DNA from: an uncultured Clostridia bacterium | GTDB taxonomy: Bacteria > Bacillota > Clostridia > TANB77 > CAG-508 | DNA length: 53,267 nt | Direction of reading: 5' to 3' | NCBI GenBank assembly: GCA_934141555.1 | Contig: CAKPCK010000011.1 | Span: forward strand, 1 to 53,267 | Shown: positions 34,298 to 42,685 of the stretch, piece after piece | Numbering within the stretch: the first letter of the stretch is position 1 | How the letters are laid out: each line of letters opens with the position of its first letter | Notes under the pieces: model-generated | What the model was told of the DNA's origin: nothing | What the model saw: the letters and a program-made list of their open reading frames with translations, nothing else | Database searches by the model: none | Translations under genes and position numbers: made by a program

Positions 34298-35530
34298 TTA
34301 TTTTTTTCTCCTAATAATCCAATTTTTTTCACATTTTATTGGAAGAAGTATTTTTACTTGTTGACCTTTTACCCCTGGATTTATAAATTCAATTTCTTTG
34401 TCTGTTTCTATATCCCACATTTTCTCTATTTTGAATACAACTGGTTCTATATGATGTGGTACTAAAATTTCCATTGTATCTCCAACTTGTAATCTATTTC
34501 TTACTTCCATAATTGATTTTTCTTCATTGTATTCCACAACTTTTCCACCAAATTGGTATAACTCATTATATTGATGTCCATCATATTCTTGTATATCTTG
34601 ATTTTTTCTGTCATTAAAATAAAATGTTGTTAATTCTCTTGTTTTTATTTTTTCAATTTCTTTTAAGTACTTATCAACATCATAATGTGATGGATCTTTT
34701 TTATAATCATCTATTGCATTTCTATAAACATTTACTATACTTGCAACATAATATTCTGTTTTTAAACGTCCTTCTATTTTTACACTATCAACTCCCATAT
34801 CAATTATTTCTGGAAGTTCTCTTATTAAGCATAAATCTTTTGATGAAAATATACTTGTTCCATGTTCGTCCATTTCTATTGGCATATATTGTCCTGGATT
34901 GTTTCTTTCTTCTGCATATAAATTATATGACCATCTACAACTTTGTGCACAATCTCCTAAATTAGCACTTCTACAAGCTAAGAAATCACTTAAGAAACAT
35001 CTTCCTGAATATGCAAAACATATTGCACCATGTACAAATATTTCAATTTCCATTCCTTCTGGTTTATTTGCCATTATATATTTTAATTGTTCTTTATTTA
35101 ATTCTCTTGCCATTATCATTCTTTTAGCACCATTTTTATACCAGAAATTACATGAGTGTAAGCTTACAAGATTTGCTTGTGTACTTACATTTATTGGAAC
35201 ACTTGGTGCATATTGTTTTAATGTTTCTATTACTCCTCCATCTGCTGCAATTATTCCATCTGGCTTTATTTCTTCTAATTTTTTTGCCATTTCTATTATT
35301 TCTGGATATGTTTCATCCCAAGCATATATATTTAATGCTACATATACTTTTTTTCCAATACTATGTGCATATTTTATTGTTTGTATTAAATCATCATCTT
35401 GTATTTCTGCTCTTGATCTTAATGATAATGATGCTGTTCCACAATATACTGCATCTGCTCCGTATAAAAATGCTATTTTTGCTTTTTCAAATGATCCTGC
35501 TGGTGCTAATAATTCTATTTCTTTCACTTT
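34298..35530 (-). CDS. U32 family peptidase/hydroxylase
   Basis: The U32 signature is clear: ELLAPAGSFEKAKIAFLYGADAVY at the N-terminus (residues 4 onward). GAICFAYSGRCFLSDF and NLGDCAQSCRWSY follow, and these cysteines are the metal or iron-sulfur ligands of the family. SVKIEGRLKTEYYVA comes next. Relatives such as TrhP and RlhA hydroxylate tRNA or rRNA, so an RNA-modifying role next to rlmN is plausible. I set the start at GTG 35530 behind AAAGGAAAAG, giving 410 residues; GTG 35554 has no such site. Confidence 0.88.
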   Translation of the reverse strand, partial: KVKEIELLAPAGSFEKAKIAFLYGADAVYCGTASLSLRSRAEIQDDDLIQTIKYAHSIGKKVYVALNIYAWDETYPEIIEMAKKLEEIKPDGIIAADGGVIETLKQYAPSVPINVSTQANLVSLHSCNFWYKNGAKRMIMARELNKEQLKYIMANKPEGMEIEIFVHGAICFAYSGRCFLSDFLACRSANLGDCAQSCRWSYNLYAEERNNPGQYMPIEMDEHGTSIFSSKDLCLIRELPEIIDMGVDSVKIEGRLKTEYYVASIVNVYRNAIDDYKKDPSHYDVDKYLKEIEKIKTRELTTFYFNDRKNQDIQEYDGHQYNELYQFGGKVVEYNEEKSIMEVRNRLQVGDTMEILVPHHIEPVVFKIEKMWDIETDKEIEFINPGVKGQQVKILLPIKCEKNWIIRRKK

Positions 35531-35588
35531 ATTTCTTTTCCTTTCTTTTTTCACGATAGCACATTTTGTGCCTAATAATACAGGTTAA

Positions 35589-35617
35589 ATTATACTCCAT
35601 TTATGGATTATTGTCAA
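35589..35617 (-). promoter_or_regulatory. Consensus promoter of the U32-rlmN-stp-prkC operon
   Basis: On the minus strand a perfect TTGACA (35612-35617) and TATAAT (35589-35594) are 17 bp apart. Confidence 0.85.
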
Positions 35618-35657
35618 CTTAATAAGAATTGCATTTTTGTATTTTTATTGCATAAAA

Positions 35658-35683
35658 AAATTCTAGAATTTTTTCTAGAATTT
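35658..35683 (-). terminator. Terminator after the ychF-DUF1294-128 aa operon
   Basis: AAATTCTAGAA (35658-35668) and TTCTAGAATTT (35673-35683) form an 11-bp stem. On the minus strand it is followed by a T tract. Confidence 0.8.
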
Positions 35684-35691
35684 CTTATTGC

Positions 35692-36078
35692 TTATTTCTT
35701 TACATATATTCTTTCATCTGAATCATGCATCATAATATATGTTGGTATCTTTAGTAAGTTTATGTTTTTTTCAAATAATTCAATAACTAATTGTCGTATA
35801 CCATCATACAATTTATTTTCATTTTCTATTGAAGCAAATTCACTTTCTTTAGCCTCAACATTTGATAAGTCTTCATCATCAAGAATTACACAAGTTCCAT
35901 TATCATTATTCTCATTTATCATTGTATATCCAACAATGCTAATTGAACCATAATCAAAAAATATTTGAACTTCAAGACTTTTTACATTATCATCTATTTT
36001 TATATTTTTTAAGTTCTCACAAACTTTTTCTTCATTTTTTTCAAGTGTTTCCTTAATTTTTTTTAAATATTCTTCCAT
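35692..36078 (-). CDS. Unknown 128-aa acidic protein
   Basis: I do not recognise a family with confidence. It is acidic and soluble: an N-terminal helix (MEEYLKKIKETLEKNEEKV), beta-strand patterns with LEVQIFFDYGSISIVGYT, and a C-terminal helix. The fold pattern is reminiscent of small immunity proteins of polymorphic toxin systems, but no toxin lies nearby. The start is ATG 36078 behind AAAGGG, 6 codons inside the longest frame. It is the last gene after ychF and DUF1294. Confidence 0.65.
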   Translation of the reverse strand: MEEYLKKIKETLEKNEEKVCENLKNIKIDDNVKSLEVQIFFDYGSISIVGYTMINENNDNGTCVILDDEDLSNVEAKESEFASIENENKLYDGIRQLVIELFEKNINLLKIPTYIMMHDSDERIYVKK

Positions 36079-36095
36079 ATTATCAATCCCTTTCA

Positions 36096-36395
36096 TTAAA
36101 TTATAAACTTTAAATATATAAATAATATTATCTCTAATATTAATATTGTTGGCATTCCAATTGTAAACTTTAGTTTTTTGGTTTTATGTCTAAATATATA
36201 CATTCCAGAAATTGTTCCAATTCCTCCACCTAATAATGTGATTAAAAATAATGTATTTTCTGGAATTCTCCATCTTCCTTTTTTTGCTTTTCTTTTATCT
36301 GACCACATAACATAAAAGCCTATTAAATTTATTATTATTAAATATATTACAAAATTTTTAGTTGTAAATAAATTAAATTCAGCTAAATTTTCCAT
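36096..36395 (-). CDS. DUF1294 family small membrane protein
   Basis: This 99-residue protein has the DUF1294 hallmark SDKRKAKKGRWRIPENTLF, followed by LITLLGGGIGTISGMYIFRHKT. There are three or so membrane helices. Function is unknown. It follows ychF by 16 bp and begins behind AAAAGGAT. Confidence 0.88.
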   Translation of the reverse strand: MENLAEFNLFTTKNFVIYLIIINLIGFYVMWSDKRKAKKGRWRIPENTLFLITLLGGGIGTISGMYIFRHKTKKLKFTIGMPTILILEIILFIYLKFII

Positions 36396-36411
36396 ATTTT
36401 ATCCTTTTCTA

Positions 36412-37503
36412 TTAAACATTAAACTTAAATACTACTATATCTCCATCTTGCATTACATATTCTTTTCCTTCTTGTCTAACAAGTCCTTTTTCTTTTGCAG
36501 CAAGCATTGAGCCTTCTTTCATTAAATCATTATATGATACAACTTCTGCTTTAATAAATCCTCTTTCAAAGTCTGAGTGAATTTTTCCAGCAGCTTGTGG
36601 TGCTTTTGTTCCTTTTGTTATTGTCCATGCTCTTACTTCAGTTTCACCAGCTGTAAGGAATGACATTAATCCAAGTAAATCATAGCTTTTCTTTATTAAT
36701 TTGTCTAATCCTGATTCTTCTAATCCAAGAGCATCTAGCATTTCTTTTTTGTCAGAATCATCTAATCCTGATAATTCTTCTTCTATTTTTACACATAATG
36801 GAATTACTTCTGCATGTTCTTTTGCAGCATATTCTTTTACTTGTTTTACCATTTCTTCATCATCTGCTGTTTGAATTTGCTCTTCAGATATATTTGCAAT
36901 ATAAATTATTGGTTTTGATGTTAATAAAAACATGTCTTTTACTAATTCTTGTTCATCTTCATTACATTCTACAGCTCTTGCTGGAATTCCATTATTTAAG
37001 TTTTCTTTTAATTTTTCAATTAAGTCTATTTCTGCTTGATATTTTTTATCTGCTTTTAAATTTTTCTTTGCTTTATCTAATCTTTTATCAAGTGTTTCTA
37101 AATCTGCAAATATTAATTCTAAATTAATTGTTTCTATATCTCTTAATGGATTTACACTTCCATCTACATGTATTACATTTGGATCTTCAAAACATCTTAC
37201 AACTTGGCAAATTGCGTCTACTTCTCTTATGTGTGATAAAAATTTGTTTCCTAATCCTTCACCTTTGCTTGCTCCTTTTACCAATCCTGCTATATCAACA
37301 AATTCTACTATTGCTTTTGTTATTTTGGCTGGATTATACATTTTTGCAAGATTGTCTATTCTTTCATCAGGTACTGCTACAACTCCTACATTTGGTTCTA
37401 TTGTACAAAATGGATAGTTTGCACATTCTGCTCCTGCTTTTGTTATGCTATTAAACATTGTACTTTTTCCTACATTTGGTAAACCTACTATTCCTATTTT
37501 CAT
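36412..37503 (-). CDS. ychF: Redox-regulated ribosome-associated ATPase/GTPase YchF
   Basis: This is a 363-residue Obg-family P-loop protein. G1 is GLPNVGKST (7-15) and G3 is DIAGLVKGASKGEGLGN. It also has the coiled-coil insert and a C-terminal TGS domain containing GTKAPQAAGKIHSDFE. YchF binds ribosomes and responds to stress. Its length and motifs are typical. Its own promoter lies at 37544-37572. Confidence 0.96.
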   Translation of the reverse strand: MKIGIVGLPNVGKSTMFNSITKAGAECANYPFCTIEPNVGVVAVPDERIDNLAKMYNPAKITKAIVEFVDIAGLVKGASKGEGLGNKFLSHIREVDAICQVVRCFEDPNVIHVDGSVNPLRDIETINLELIFADLETLDKRLDKAKKNLKADKKYQAEIDLIEKLKENLNNGIPARAVECNEDEQELVKDMFLLTSKPIIYIANISEEQIQTADDEEMVKQVKEYAAKEHAEVIPLCVKIEEELSGLDDSDKKEMLDALGLEESGLDKLIKKSYDLLGLMSFLTAGETEVRAWTITKGTKAPQAAGKIHSDFERGFIKAEVVSYNDLMKEGSMLAAKEKGLVRQEGKEYVMQDGDIVVFKFNV

Positions 37504-37543
37504 TTTATCACATTTCCTTTTCTTTTTATTTTACACATATTTT

Positions 37544-37572
37544 ATTATAATACCAATTATTACTTTTGTAAA
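37544..37572 (-). promoter_or_regulatory. Promoter of ychF
   Basis: On the minus strand TTTACA (37567-37572) and TATAAT (37544-37549) are 17 bp apart. It is divergent from the small-peptide promoter. Confidence 0.7.
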
Positions 37573-37600
37573 TATATTGTTTTATTTTGTCAAATTTATA

Positions 37601-37630
37601 TTGACTTTTTATATTTTAATTTGATATACT
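37601..37630 (+). promoter_or_regulatory. Promoter of the 65-aa peptide gene
   Basis: TTGACT (37601-37606) and TATACT (37625-37630) are separated by 18 bp. Transcription should begin near 37637, leaving a leader of about 130 nt. Confidence 0.65.
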
Positions 37631-37636
37631 ATGTTC

Positions 37637-37765
37637 AATCGTTAAAACTCCTTTGGTTGGGTGCATAAATTAGTAATTGACTATTTTGCATTTCAACTAC
37701 TAGTTTATGCGCCTAACATTTCTCTCAAATGTTAAGTGTAAATCTAAGTAAAGGAGGTATATGAA
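37637..37765 (+). promoter_or_regulatory. Structured leader with anti-Shine-Dalgarno pairing
   Basis: The leader can form a long hairpin of about 20 bp. GGTGCATAAA pairs with TTTATGCGCC, and the stem continues through TTAGTA/TACTAG and TTGA/TCAA (arms about 37659-37680 and 37693-37712). A second hairpin follows, AACATTT/AAATGTT (about 37715-37733). CTCCTTT at 37648-37654 is complementary to AAAGGAG at 37750-37756, the ribosome-binding site, so the whole leader can close on it. I know no riboswitch class with this layout. Confidence 0.6.
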
Positions 37766-37963
37766 TTGAACACAAAAGATATTAATAGCAATGATATTGC
37801 TGTGAAATACTTAGGTAGATCTTTGATTGTTTTGATTGTTGGTATTGTTTTTTGTTTTCTAGCAAGTCTAGGGTACAATACATACTTTCGACTTTCACAA
37901 AAAGAAATTGAAGTTCATGCCGAGAACTCCAATTCACAAAATACAGCGATTATTGAGAAATGA
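37766..37963 (+). CDS. Unknown 65-aa single-pass membrane peptide
   Basis: The peptide begins MNTKDINSNDIAVKYLG, has one hydrophobic helix (about residues 20-40, LIVLIVGIVFCFLASLGY) and a polar C-terminal tail. It starts at TTG 37766, 8 nt after AAAGGAGG; an ATG five bases upstream reads only two codons. No family is recognised. It has its own promoter, a structured leader and a terminator that overlaps the last codons, so the whole unit is about 350 nt. It could be a small regulatory or stress membrane peptide or a toxin-like peptide; nothing in the sequence decides. Confidence 0.65.
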   Translation: MNTKDINSNDIAVKYLGRSLIVLIVGIVFCFLASLGYNTYFRLSQKEIEVHAENSNSQNTAIIEK

Positions 37964-37986
37964 GTTTAACTCATTTCTCTTTTTTT
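37955..37986 (+). terminator. Terminator embedded in the end of the 65-aa gene
   Basis: GAGAAATGAG (37955-37964) and CTCATTTCTC (37970-37979) form a perfect 10-bp stem followed by TTTTTTT. The TGA stop lies inside the left arm. Confidence 0.9.
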
Positions 37987-38218
37987 ATATTTTATACTTA
38001 TTATCTTCTTTTGTCAACCCAAATCATATTACATTTGTATTACAAAAACATTACAATATGAATATTCTTTATGTATATAATTATACTATATTTTTATACA
38101 AAAATCAATATATTTTACTTTCTTGTGTCCATACACCAATTTGTCACAAAAAAACATTCAATTTTTAAAGAAAAGAAGAAATTACTTTATTTTTTTATAA
38201 CCTCTTCTATTTCCTTCA
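37987..38218. other. AT-rich gap without a visible gene
   Basis: I see no coding frame with a ribosome-binding site here. It separates the convergent 65-aa gene and ferredoxin operon. No clear terminator for the ferredoxin gene was found in it. Confidence 0.5.
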
Positions 38219-38398
38219 TTAATTATTTACTTCTTCTGGTGCTTCAACAGGGCAAACACCTGCACATGTTCCACATCCTATACATGCAGATTCATCTATA
38301 ACAAAACAAGTTTCTCCTTGTGATATACATCCAACAGGACAATTTGCAGCACATGCACCACAGCTTATACATTTATCACATTGTATTCTATATGCCAT
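38219..38398 (-). CDS. 2[4Fe-4S] ferredoxin
   Basis: This 59-residue ferredoxin has two cysteine clusters, CDKCISCGACAANCPVGC and CIGCGTCAGVCP. Each supplies ligands for one 4Fe-4S centre in the clostridial-type arrangement. It carries low-potential electrons in anaerobic metabolism. The start is ATG 38398 behind AAAGGTGG. It ends the lepB-holB-ricT operon, 18 bp after ricT; in some relatives ferredoxin-like clusters accompany the RicT (Y-complex) proteins. Confidence 0.95.
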   Translation of the reverse strand: MAYRIQCDKCISCGACAANCPVGCISQGETCFVIDESACIGCGTCAGVCPVEAPEEVNN

Positions 38399-38416
38399 TA
38401 CATTCACCACCTTTCA

Positions 38417-39280
38417 CTAATTTTCTTCTTCTATTTTATCTTCTTCTAAATTGTCTTCTTCTATTTTTACATCTTTTATAACTTTTATGTCTTTTACTTC
38501 ATATCTTTTTTGTTTAAATATGTCTCCGTCTTTTATTCTAACTCTAACTACTTCTTTTAATGTTTCAACATTATCAACTTCTCCAACACCATCTGGAGTT
38601 TTTACTATTGCTCCTACATGTGGTAATCTTTTTTCTTTTTCTTCATATACTTCTTGTTCATATTTTAAACAACACATTAATCTACCACAATTTCCTGAAA
38701 TTTTTGTTGGGTTTAATGAAAGATTTTGTTCTTTTGCCATTTTTATTGATACTGTTTCAAAGTCTCCTAAAAATGAACAACAACATAATTCACGTCCACA
38801 AACTCCATTTCCACCAATTCTTTTTACTTCATCTCTTACACCTATTTGTCTTAGTTCTATTCTTGTCTTATATGTTGCAGCTAAGTCTTTAACAAGTTCT
38901 CTAAAATCTACTCTTCCATCTGATGTAAATGAAAATAATATTTTACTATTATCAAATTTATATTCTACATCTGTTAAAGTCATGTCTAATTTATATTCTT
39001 TAATTTTTTTATTACAATATTCAAATGCTTCTTTTTCTTTCTTTTTTAAGTCTTCTGCATGTTTTAAATCTTTGCTTGATGCAAGTCTTAAAACTTTTTT
39101 CAATGGTGAATTTAATTTTTCTTCATCTATCATTCTTCCTGGAATTATTACTTCTGCAATATCTTCACCTTGTGTTGTTTCAACAATAATATATTCACCC
39201 TTTTGGACTTCTAGCCATTTAGGATCAAAAAAATATATTTTTCCTAATCTCTTAAATCTAACTCCTACTATTTTTTTCAT
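38417..39280 (-). CDS. ricT: PSP1-domain protein RicT (YaaT)
   Basis: The 287-residue protein has a PSP1 domain with GVRFKRLGKIYFFDP and YIIVETTQGEDIAEV at the N-terminus. It also has the cysteine-rich stretch GGNGVCGRELCCCSFLGDF and CGRLMCCLKYEQE. In B. subtilis RicT forms the Y-complex with RicA and RicF, binds iron-sulfur clusters and modulates RNase Y maturation of mRNAs and sporulation entry. It follows holB by 14 bp, as in many Firmicutes. Confidence 0.93.
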   Translation of the reverse strand: MKKIVGVRFKRLGKIYFFDPKWLEVQKGEYIIVETTQGEDIAEVIIPGRMIDEEKLNSPLKKVLRLASSKDLKHAEDLKKKEKEAFEYCNKKIKEYKLDMTLTDVEYKFDNSKILFSFTSDGRVDFRELVKDLAATYKTRIELRQIGVRDEVKRIGGNGVCGRELCCCSFLGDFETVSIKMAKEQNLSLNPTKISGNCGRLMCCLKYEQEVYEEKEKRLPHVGAIVKTPDGVGEVDNVETLKEVVRVRIKDGDIFKQKRYEVKDIKVIKDVKIEEDNLEEDKIEEEN

Positions 39281-39294
39281 TCATTACGTCCTTT

Positions 39295-40188
39295 CTATTT
39301 TCGAAATAGATAACTTATATTAAATAATAAATTATCTATACACATATCATAATTGCTATTTGCTTTTAGTCTTTTTTTAGTTTCTTCTACAATGTCTATC
39401 GCATTTATGTATCTTAAATCTTCTTTACTTAATTTTAATAATAAAACATTCATATATTCTAAAACAGAGTAAATTTCTTCTTTTGCTTTATATATTTCTT
39501 CTGACATTTTTACAATATCTATTATATCTTTATTTTTAAAACTTTTTAATATATTTTCAATATTTTCATATAAAGTTTTATTTTCATTTAGTTTTAATGC
39601 TTTTCCTATACTACCTTGTGAAAGATTTATTATACTATCATCAATCTCTATTTCTGGATAATTTTGTTTTATATATTCCTTTACTTTAGAAATTTCTAAA
39701 TTTTCAAAATGTATTCTTGTACATCTTGATTTTATGGTGCTTAACATATTATCTTCATTTGAACATATTAATATAATTGTTACATATTCTGGTGGCTCTT
39801 CTAATGTCTTTAATAAGCAATTTTGTGCTTCTGATGTCATAGTATCACTATCATTTATTATATATACTTTATTATCTGATACTATTGGTTTTTCTGCTAC
39901 TTTTCTTTGCATTTCCCTTATTTGATCTATTTTTACTTTTCCATCTTGTGGTTCTATCATCATAAAATCTGGATTATTGTTAGAGTCAAATTCTATACAT
40001 GCTTTACATCTACAATTTTCTTCATTTGGTGTTAAACATAGTAATTTTTTGGCAAATTCTAAAGCTATTTTTTTCTTTCCAATTCCTTCTGTTCCCCAAA
40101 ACAAATAACTATGTGATGTTTTGTTTAATTCTAAGGCTTTTTTTAATATTGTTTTATTTTTTTCGTTTCCAATTATTTTTTCAAACAA
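39295..40188 (-). CDS. holB: DNA polymerase III delta-prime subunit HolB
   Basis: This clamp-loader subunit has a near-P-loop segment SYLFWGTEGIGKKKIALEFA, a zinc-type cysteine set (CLT ... CRCKAC), NDSDTMTSEAQNCLLKTLEEP and the STIKSRCTRI sensor motif. I set the start at TTG 40188 behind GGAGGAG, which gives 297 residues and removes overlap with lepB. An upstream TTG at 40203 lacks a site. It is cotranscribed with lepB and ricT. Confidence 0.93.
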   Translation of the reverse strand: MFEKIIGNEKNKTILKKALELNKTSHSYLFWGTEGIGKKKIALEFAKKLLCLTPNEENCRCKACIEFDSNNNPDFMMIEPQDGKVKIDQIREMQRKVAEKPIVSDNKVYIINDSDTMTSEAQNCLLKTLEEPPEYVTIILICSNEDNMLSTIKSRCTRIHFENLEISKVKEYIKQNYPEIEIDDSIINLSQGSIGKALKLNENKTLYENIENILKSFKNKDIIDIVKMSEEIYKAKEEIYSVLEYMNVLLLKLSKEDLRYINAIDIVEETKKRLKANSNYDMCIDNLLFNISYLFRK

Positions 40189-40189
40189 T

Positions 40190-40843
40190 TTATACTCCTC
40201 CAAATTTGTTTAATGGCCAAAATCTAAATAATACTTTTCCTTCTATTTTTTCTAATGGTATACATCCAAAAGATCTGCAATCTCTGCTTCCTGTTCTATT
40301 GTCTCCTAAACAGAATACATAGTTTTCTGGTACTGTAAATCCTGTAAAATTCCCTTCACGTGTTGGATCTTGATGCATATCTGTAACTACCCCTGATTGT
40401 AAATAATCTTCTTGTAGCTTTTCTCCATTAATATATACTGCTCCATCTTTTATTTCCACATAATCTCCTGGTAACCCTATTACCCTTTTTATATAACTTG
40501 TTTTAGATGTTTCTAATACATAATATGTAAATTTATTCCATAAACCTTGTGGTTCATTATCATATATTGCAACTGGATTTGTTAAATCTATTTCTTCTTT
40601 TGATAACCATATTTTACTTGGCGCTTCAAATGTTATTATATCTCCTCTGTTTGGAAGTTTTTTTACTGTTCTTCCAACTCTACTTAGCCATAACCTCTCT
40701 CCTTCATGTAATGTTGGAAACATTGATGACATTCTTACTTCTGTTGGTGTTCCTACATAATATCTTATTATTAGTGCTAACCCTACTGCTATTACAAAAC
40801 ACAATATCCATTCTATTGTTTCTTTTATCATTGATTTATTCAT
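40190..40843 (-). CDS. lepB: Signal peptidase I (LepB/Sip)
   Basis: The 217-residue membrane serine protease has one N-terminal helix (about 8-28). The catalytic serine is S40 in MSSMFPTLHEGE and the lysine general base lies in YIKRVIGLPGD. The conserved box GDNRTGSRDCRSFG is also present. It removes signal peptides from Sec-exported proteins. It is the prokaryotic Ser/Lys type, unlike the second signal peptidase at 43379-43984. It has its own promoter and heads the holB-ricT-ferredoxin operon. Confidence 0.95.
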   Translation of the reverse strand: MNKSMIKETIEWILCFVIAVGLALIIRYYVGTPTEVRMSSMFPTLHEGERLWLSRVGRTVKKLPNRGDIITFEAPSKIWLSKEEIDLTNPVAIYDNEPQGLWNKFTYYVLETSKTSYIKRVIGLPGDYVEIKDGAVYINGEKLQEDYLQSGVVTDMHQDPTREGNFTGFTVPENYVFCLGDNRTGSRDCRSFGCIPLEKIEGKVLFRFWPLNKFGGV

Positions 40844-40907
40844 TTATCTCTCATTTCCTTCCTTATTAACCATTTATCTTATGATATTACCATTTTTATA
40901 CTTGTAT

Positions 40908-40936
40908 ATTATACATTATATTAACTTTTTTTTCAA
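40908..40936 (-). promoter_or_regulatory. Promoter of the lepB operon
   Basis: On the minus strand TTGAAA (40931-40936) and TATAAT (40908-40913) are 17 bp apart. Confidence 0.7.
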
Positions 40937-41007
40937 GATTAAATATTTTTATTATAAAAATATTTAGCAAAAAAATTTTATTCTATCCATAAAATTTAAT
41001 AATTATA

Positions 41008-41036
41008 TTGTAAAAAAATAAAATTTACTATATAAT
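41008..41036 (+). promoter_or_regulatory. Promoter of the 276-aa orphan
   Basis: TTGTAA (41008-41013) and TATAAT (41031-41036) are separated by 17 bp. Transcription would start near 41043, leaving only about 10 nt before the ATG, just enough for the ribosome-binding site. Confidence 0.6.
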
Positions 41037-41053
41037 ACTTTTAGGTGATACAA

Positions 41054-41884
41054 ATGACAAATTTTAGTAGAGATGAATTAAATTCGATAATACATATTCA
41101 ACAAAATCTTATGAAAATTCTTTTTTGTACTATAAAAAAAATGATAGATTCACTAGATATTACTAGTTCTCATCATTCAAATACTCTATTAGATCTTTTA
41201 AATAAATCAAAAAATTCTTTAAAAGCCTGTAACGAAAATATGAATTTAATAAATGATATAATTAGTTGTTATAATAATTCATCAGAAAATTTATTGACTA
41301 TTTATGAAACAAATATAATAAAAATAAATAATAATACAATAATAATTGAAGATTATATATATGATTCAATTAATTTTTTTGATTTATCAATACAGCCAAA
41401 AATTTCAAACATTAATAATACTTCAATTTCATTAAATAATCCTGAAAACGCCAAAAGTGATATTCCAGATTTCATAGAAACTAGAAAAAACACTTTAATT
41501 ATTTCCGAAACAACTGGAAATATAATATTACCTTATTCTATAAATGATTTAAAGAATAAAAATAAATCATATGAACAAATTATTGACGAATTTTATACAC
41601 TTCCTATTGATTCATTTAAACCTGCATTTATTGCAAGATTTAGAGAGACTTTCAAATTAGCTCATTATAAAGAAAAAAAATCAGTTATATTTTCTCTAAA
41701 TTTAGCAACTGAATTAATGTTTAATTATAATTTACATCCGGCAATTATAACAGCATGTAGAAATTTAGATGAATTAGACATTTATTTAGATTGTTTGGAA
41801 AATAATGAAACCGAAAAATTTAAATGTTTTAATATAATTTTTGAAGTTCCACCTATATTATCACAAAAAAGCTCTAAACTTTAG
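41054..41884 (+). CDS. Unknown 276-aa soluble protein
   Basis: I do not recognise this protein. It is Asn/Ser/Ile-rich with no signal peptide or membrane helix. The N-terminal half (1-100) is helical. A middle region has NTLIISETTGNIILPYSIND, and a C-terminal region has YEQIIDEFYTLPIDSFKPA and ELMFNYNLHPAIITACRNL. The start is ATG 41054 after AGGTGA; GTG 41045 is within the site itself. It is a single-gene unit, divergent from lepB, ending in a terminator that contains its stop codon. Confidence 0.75.
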   Translation: MTNFSRDELNSIIHIQQNLMKILFCTIKKMIDSLDITSSHHSNTLLDLLNKSKNSLKACNENMNLINDIISCYNNSSENLLTIYETNIIKINNNTIIIEDYIYDSINFFDLSIQPKISNINNTSISLNNPENAKSDIPDFIETRKNTLIISETTGNIILPYSINDLKNKNKSYEQIIDEFYTLPIDSFKPAFIARFRETFKLAHYKEKKSVIFSLNLATELMFNYNLHPAIITACRNLDELDIYLDCLENNETEKFKCFNIIFEVPPILSQKSSKL

Positions 41885-41893
41885 AGCTTTTTT
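41865..41893. terminator. Bidirectional terminator containing the orphan stop codon
   Basis: AAAAAAGCTCTAA (41865-41877) and TTAGAGCTTTTTT (41881-41893) form a 13-bp stem with a 3-nt loop. The TAG stop lies in the right arm. It serves both the plus-strand orphan and the minus-strand gene at 41917. Confidence 0.9.
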
Positions 41894-41916
41894 CAATTAA
41901 TTTTATCATCTATTTT

Positions 41917-42534
41917 TTATAATTCTACTGGCTGTAATTGCAAATTTAATTTATAATACTGTGTATCTTTTTCACTTCCTACAATTGTATCTAAACTATC
42001 ATTATCTTCCCAATACCATTCTAATGTGAAAATATTTGTTGAATCTTTTAAAACAATTATTTCATCAACATCAAGATTGTCTATTGTTATATAATTTTCT
42101 GAATTTCCTCTTATATAAACATTATCAATCTTTAATTTATATTTCATATTAACAATTTTTTTCATGTCATCACTGAATTTCATACTATATTTAACATCTT
42201 TTTTTGAAATATTTGCAACATAAAATTGATACTTTCCATAAGATTTTGGTGCTATCATACTTTTTCCGTTAAATTTTTCATTTTTAAATATATTTAGTTT
42301 ATTATCTGTAACTTCTTTCATATCATTTTCTTTTATCAAAATTGTATCTGGTAAATCTTGGCTTGGTTCTGCTGATGCTTGCTTATATCCAAAACCTATC
42401 TTACCCATTTTATATCCAATCAAAAAAAATAACAGTAATAAAATAATAATAATTATTAATAATACTATTATTACTTTATTTTTTGTGTTTTTCTTTTTTT
42501 CTTTTTCATATTTCTTTTCTATATTTTCTTCCAT
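41917..42534 (-). CDS. Single-pass membrane protein of the SipW/TasA-like cluster
   Basis: The 205-residue protein has a lysine-rich cytoplasmic start, a strong membrane helix (about 21-40), and an outer beta-rich domain. The domain has YQFYVANISKKDVKYSMKFS and a C-terminal TLEWYWEDNDSLDT pattern with a closing beta strand. That ending resembles TasA/camelysin-type proteins in the same gene group, but the N-terminus is an anchor rather than a clear SipW signal. It follows the TasA-like gene by about 150 bp. Confidence 0.6.
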   Translation of the reverse strand: MEENIEKKYEKEKKKNTKNKVIIVLLIIIIILLLLFFLIGYKMGKIGFGYKQASAEPSQDLPDTILIKENDMKEVTDNKLNIFKNEKFNGKSMIAPKSYGKYQFYVANISKKDVKYSMKFSDDMKKIVNMKYKLKIDNVYIRGNSENYITIDNLDVDEIIVLKDSTNIFTLEWYWEDNDSLDTIVGSEKDTQYYKLNLQLQPVEL

Positions 42535-42609
42535 AATTTTTCTATTTCCTTCCTGCCTTCATATAATATATTCACAAAAATTTTGTCAACTTTTGTCAAT
42601 ATATTATTA

Positions 42610-42643
42610 AAGAAAGCTCTATTATAATTAATAGAGCTTTCTT
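42610..42643 (-). terminator. Terminator after the TasA-like gene
   Basis: AAGAAAGCTCTATTA (42610-42624) and TAATAGAGCTTTCTT (42629-42643) form a perfect 15-bp stem with a 4-nt loop, about 40 bp past the stop. Confidence 0.85.
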
Positions 42644-42685
42644 ATCTGTTTTTAAGCTAAACTATTAACATTTAACTTTTATTTT

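Noticed and set aside
34899..35588. Plus-strand 229-codon frame opposite the U32 gene
   Set aside because: It is an antisense shadow; the minus strand carries the U32 cysteine motifs.
35692..36078. Immunity protein of a toxin system
   Set aside because: The composition is suggestive, but no toxin or secretion gene is adjacent and no family motif is certain.
37637..37765. Known riboswitch or T-box in the 65-aa gene leader
   Set aside because: I found no T-box motif and no conserved core of the c-di-GMP, SAM, THF, fluoride or preQ1 classes that I could recognise.
38451..39323. Long plus-strand open frame opposite ricT
   Set aside because: It is a Ser/Phe-rich antisense shadow; ricT on the minus strand has clear family motifs and a ribosome-binding site.
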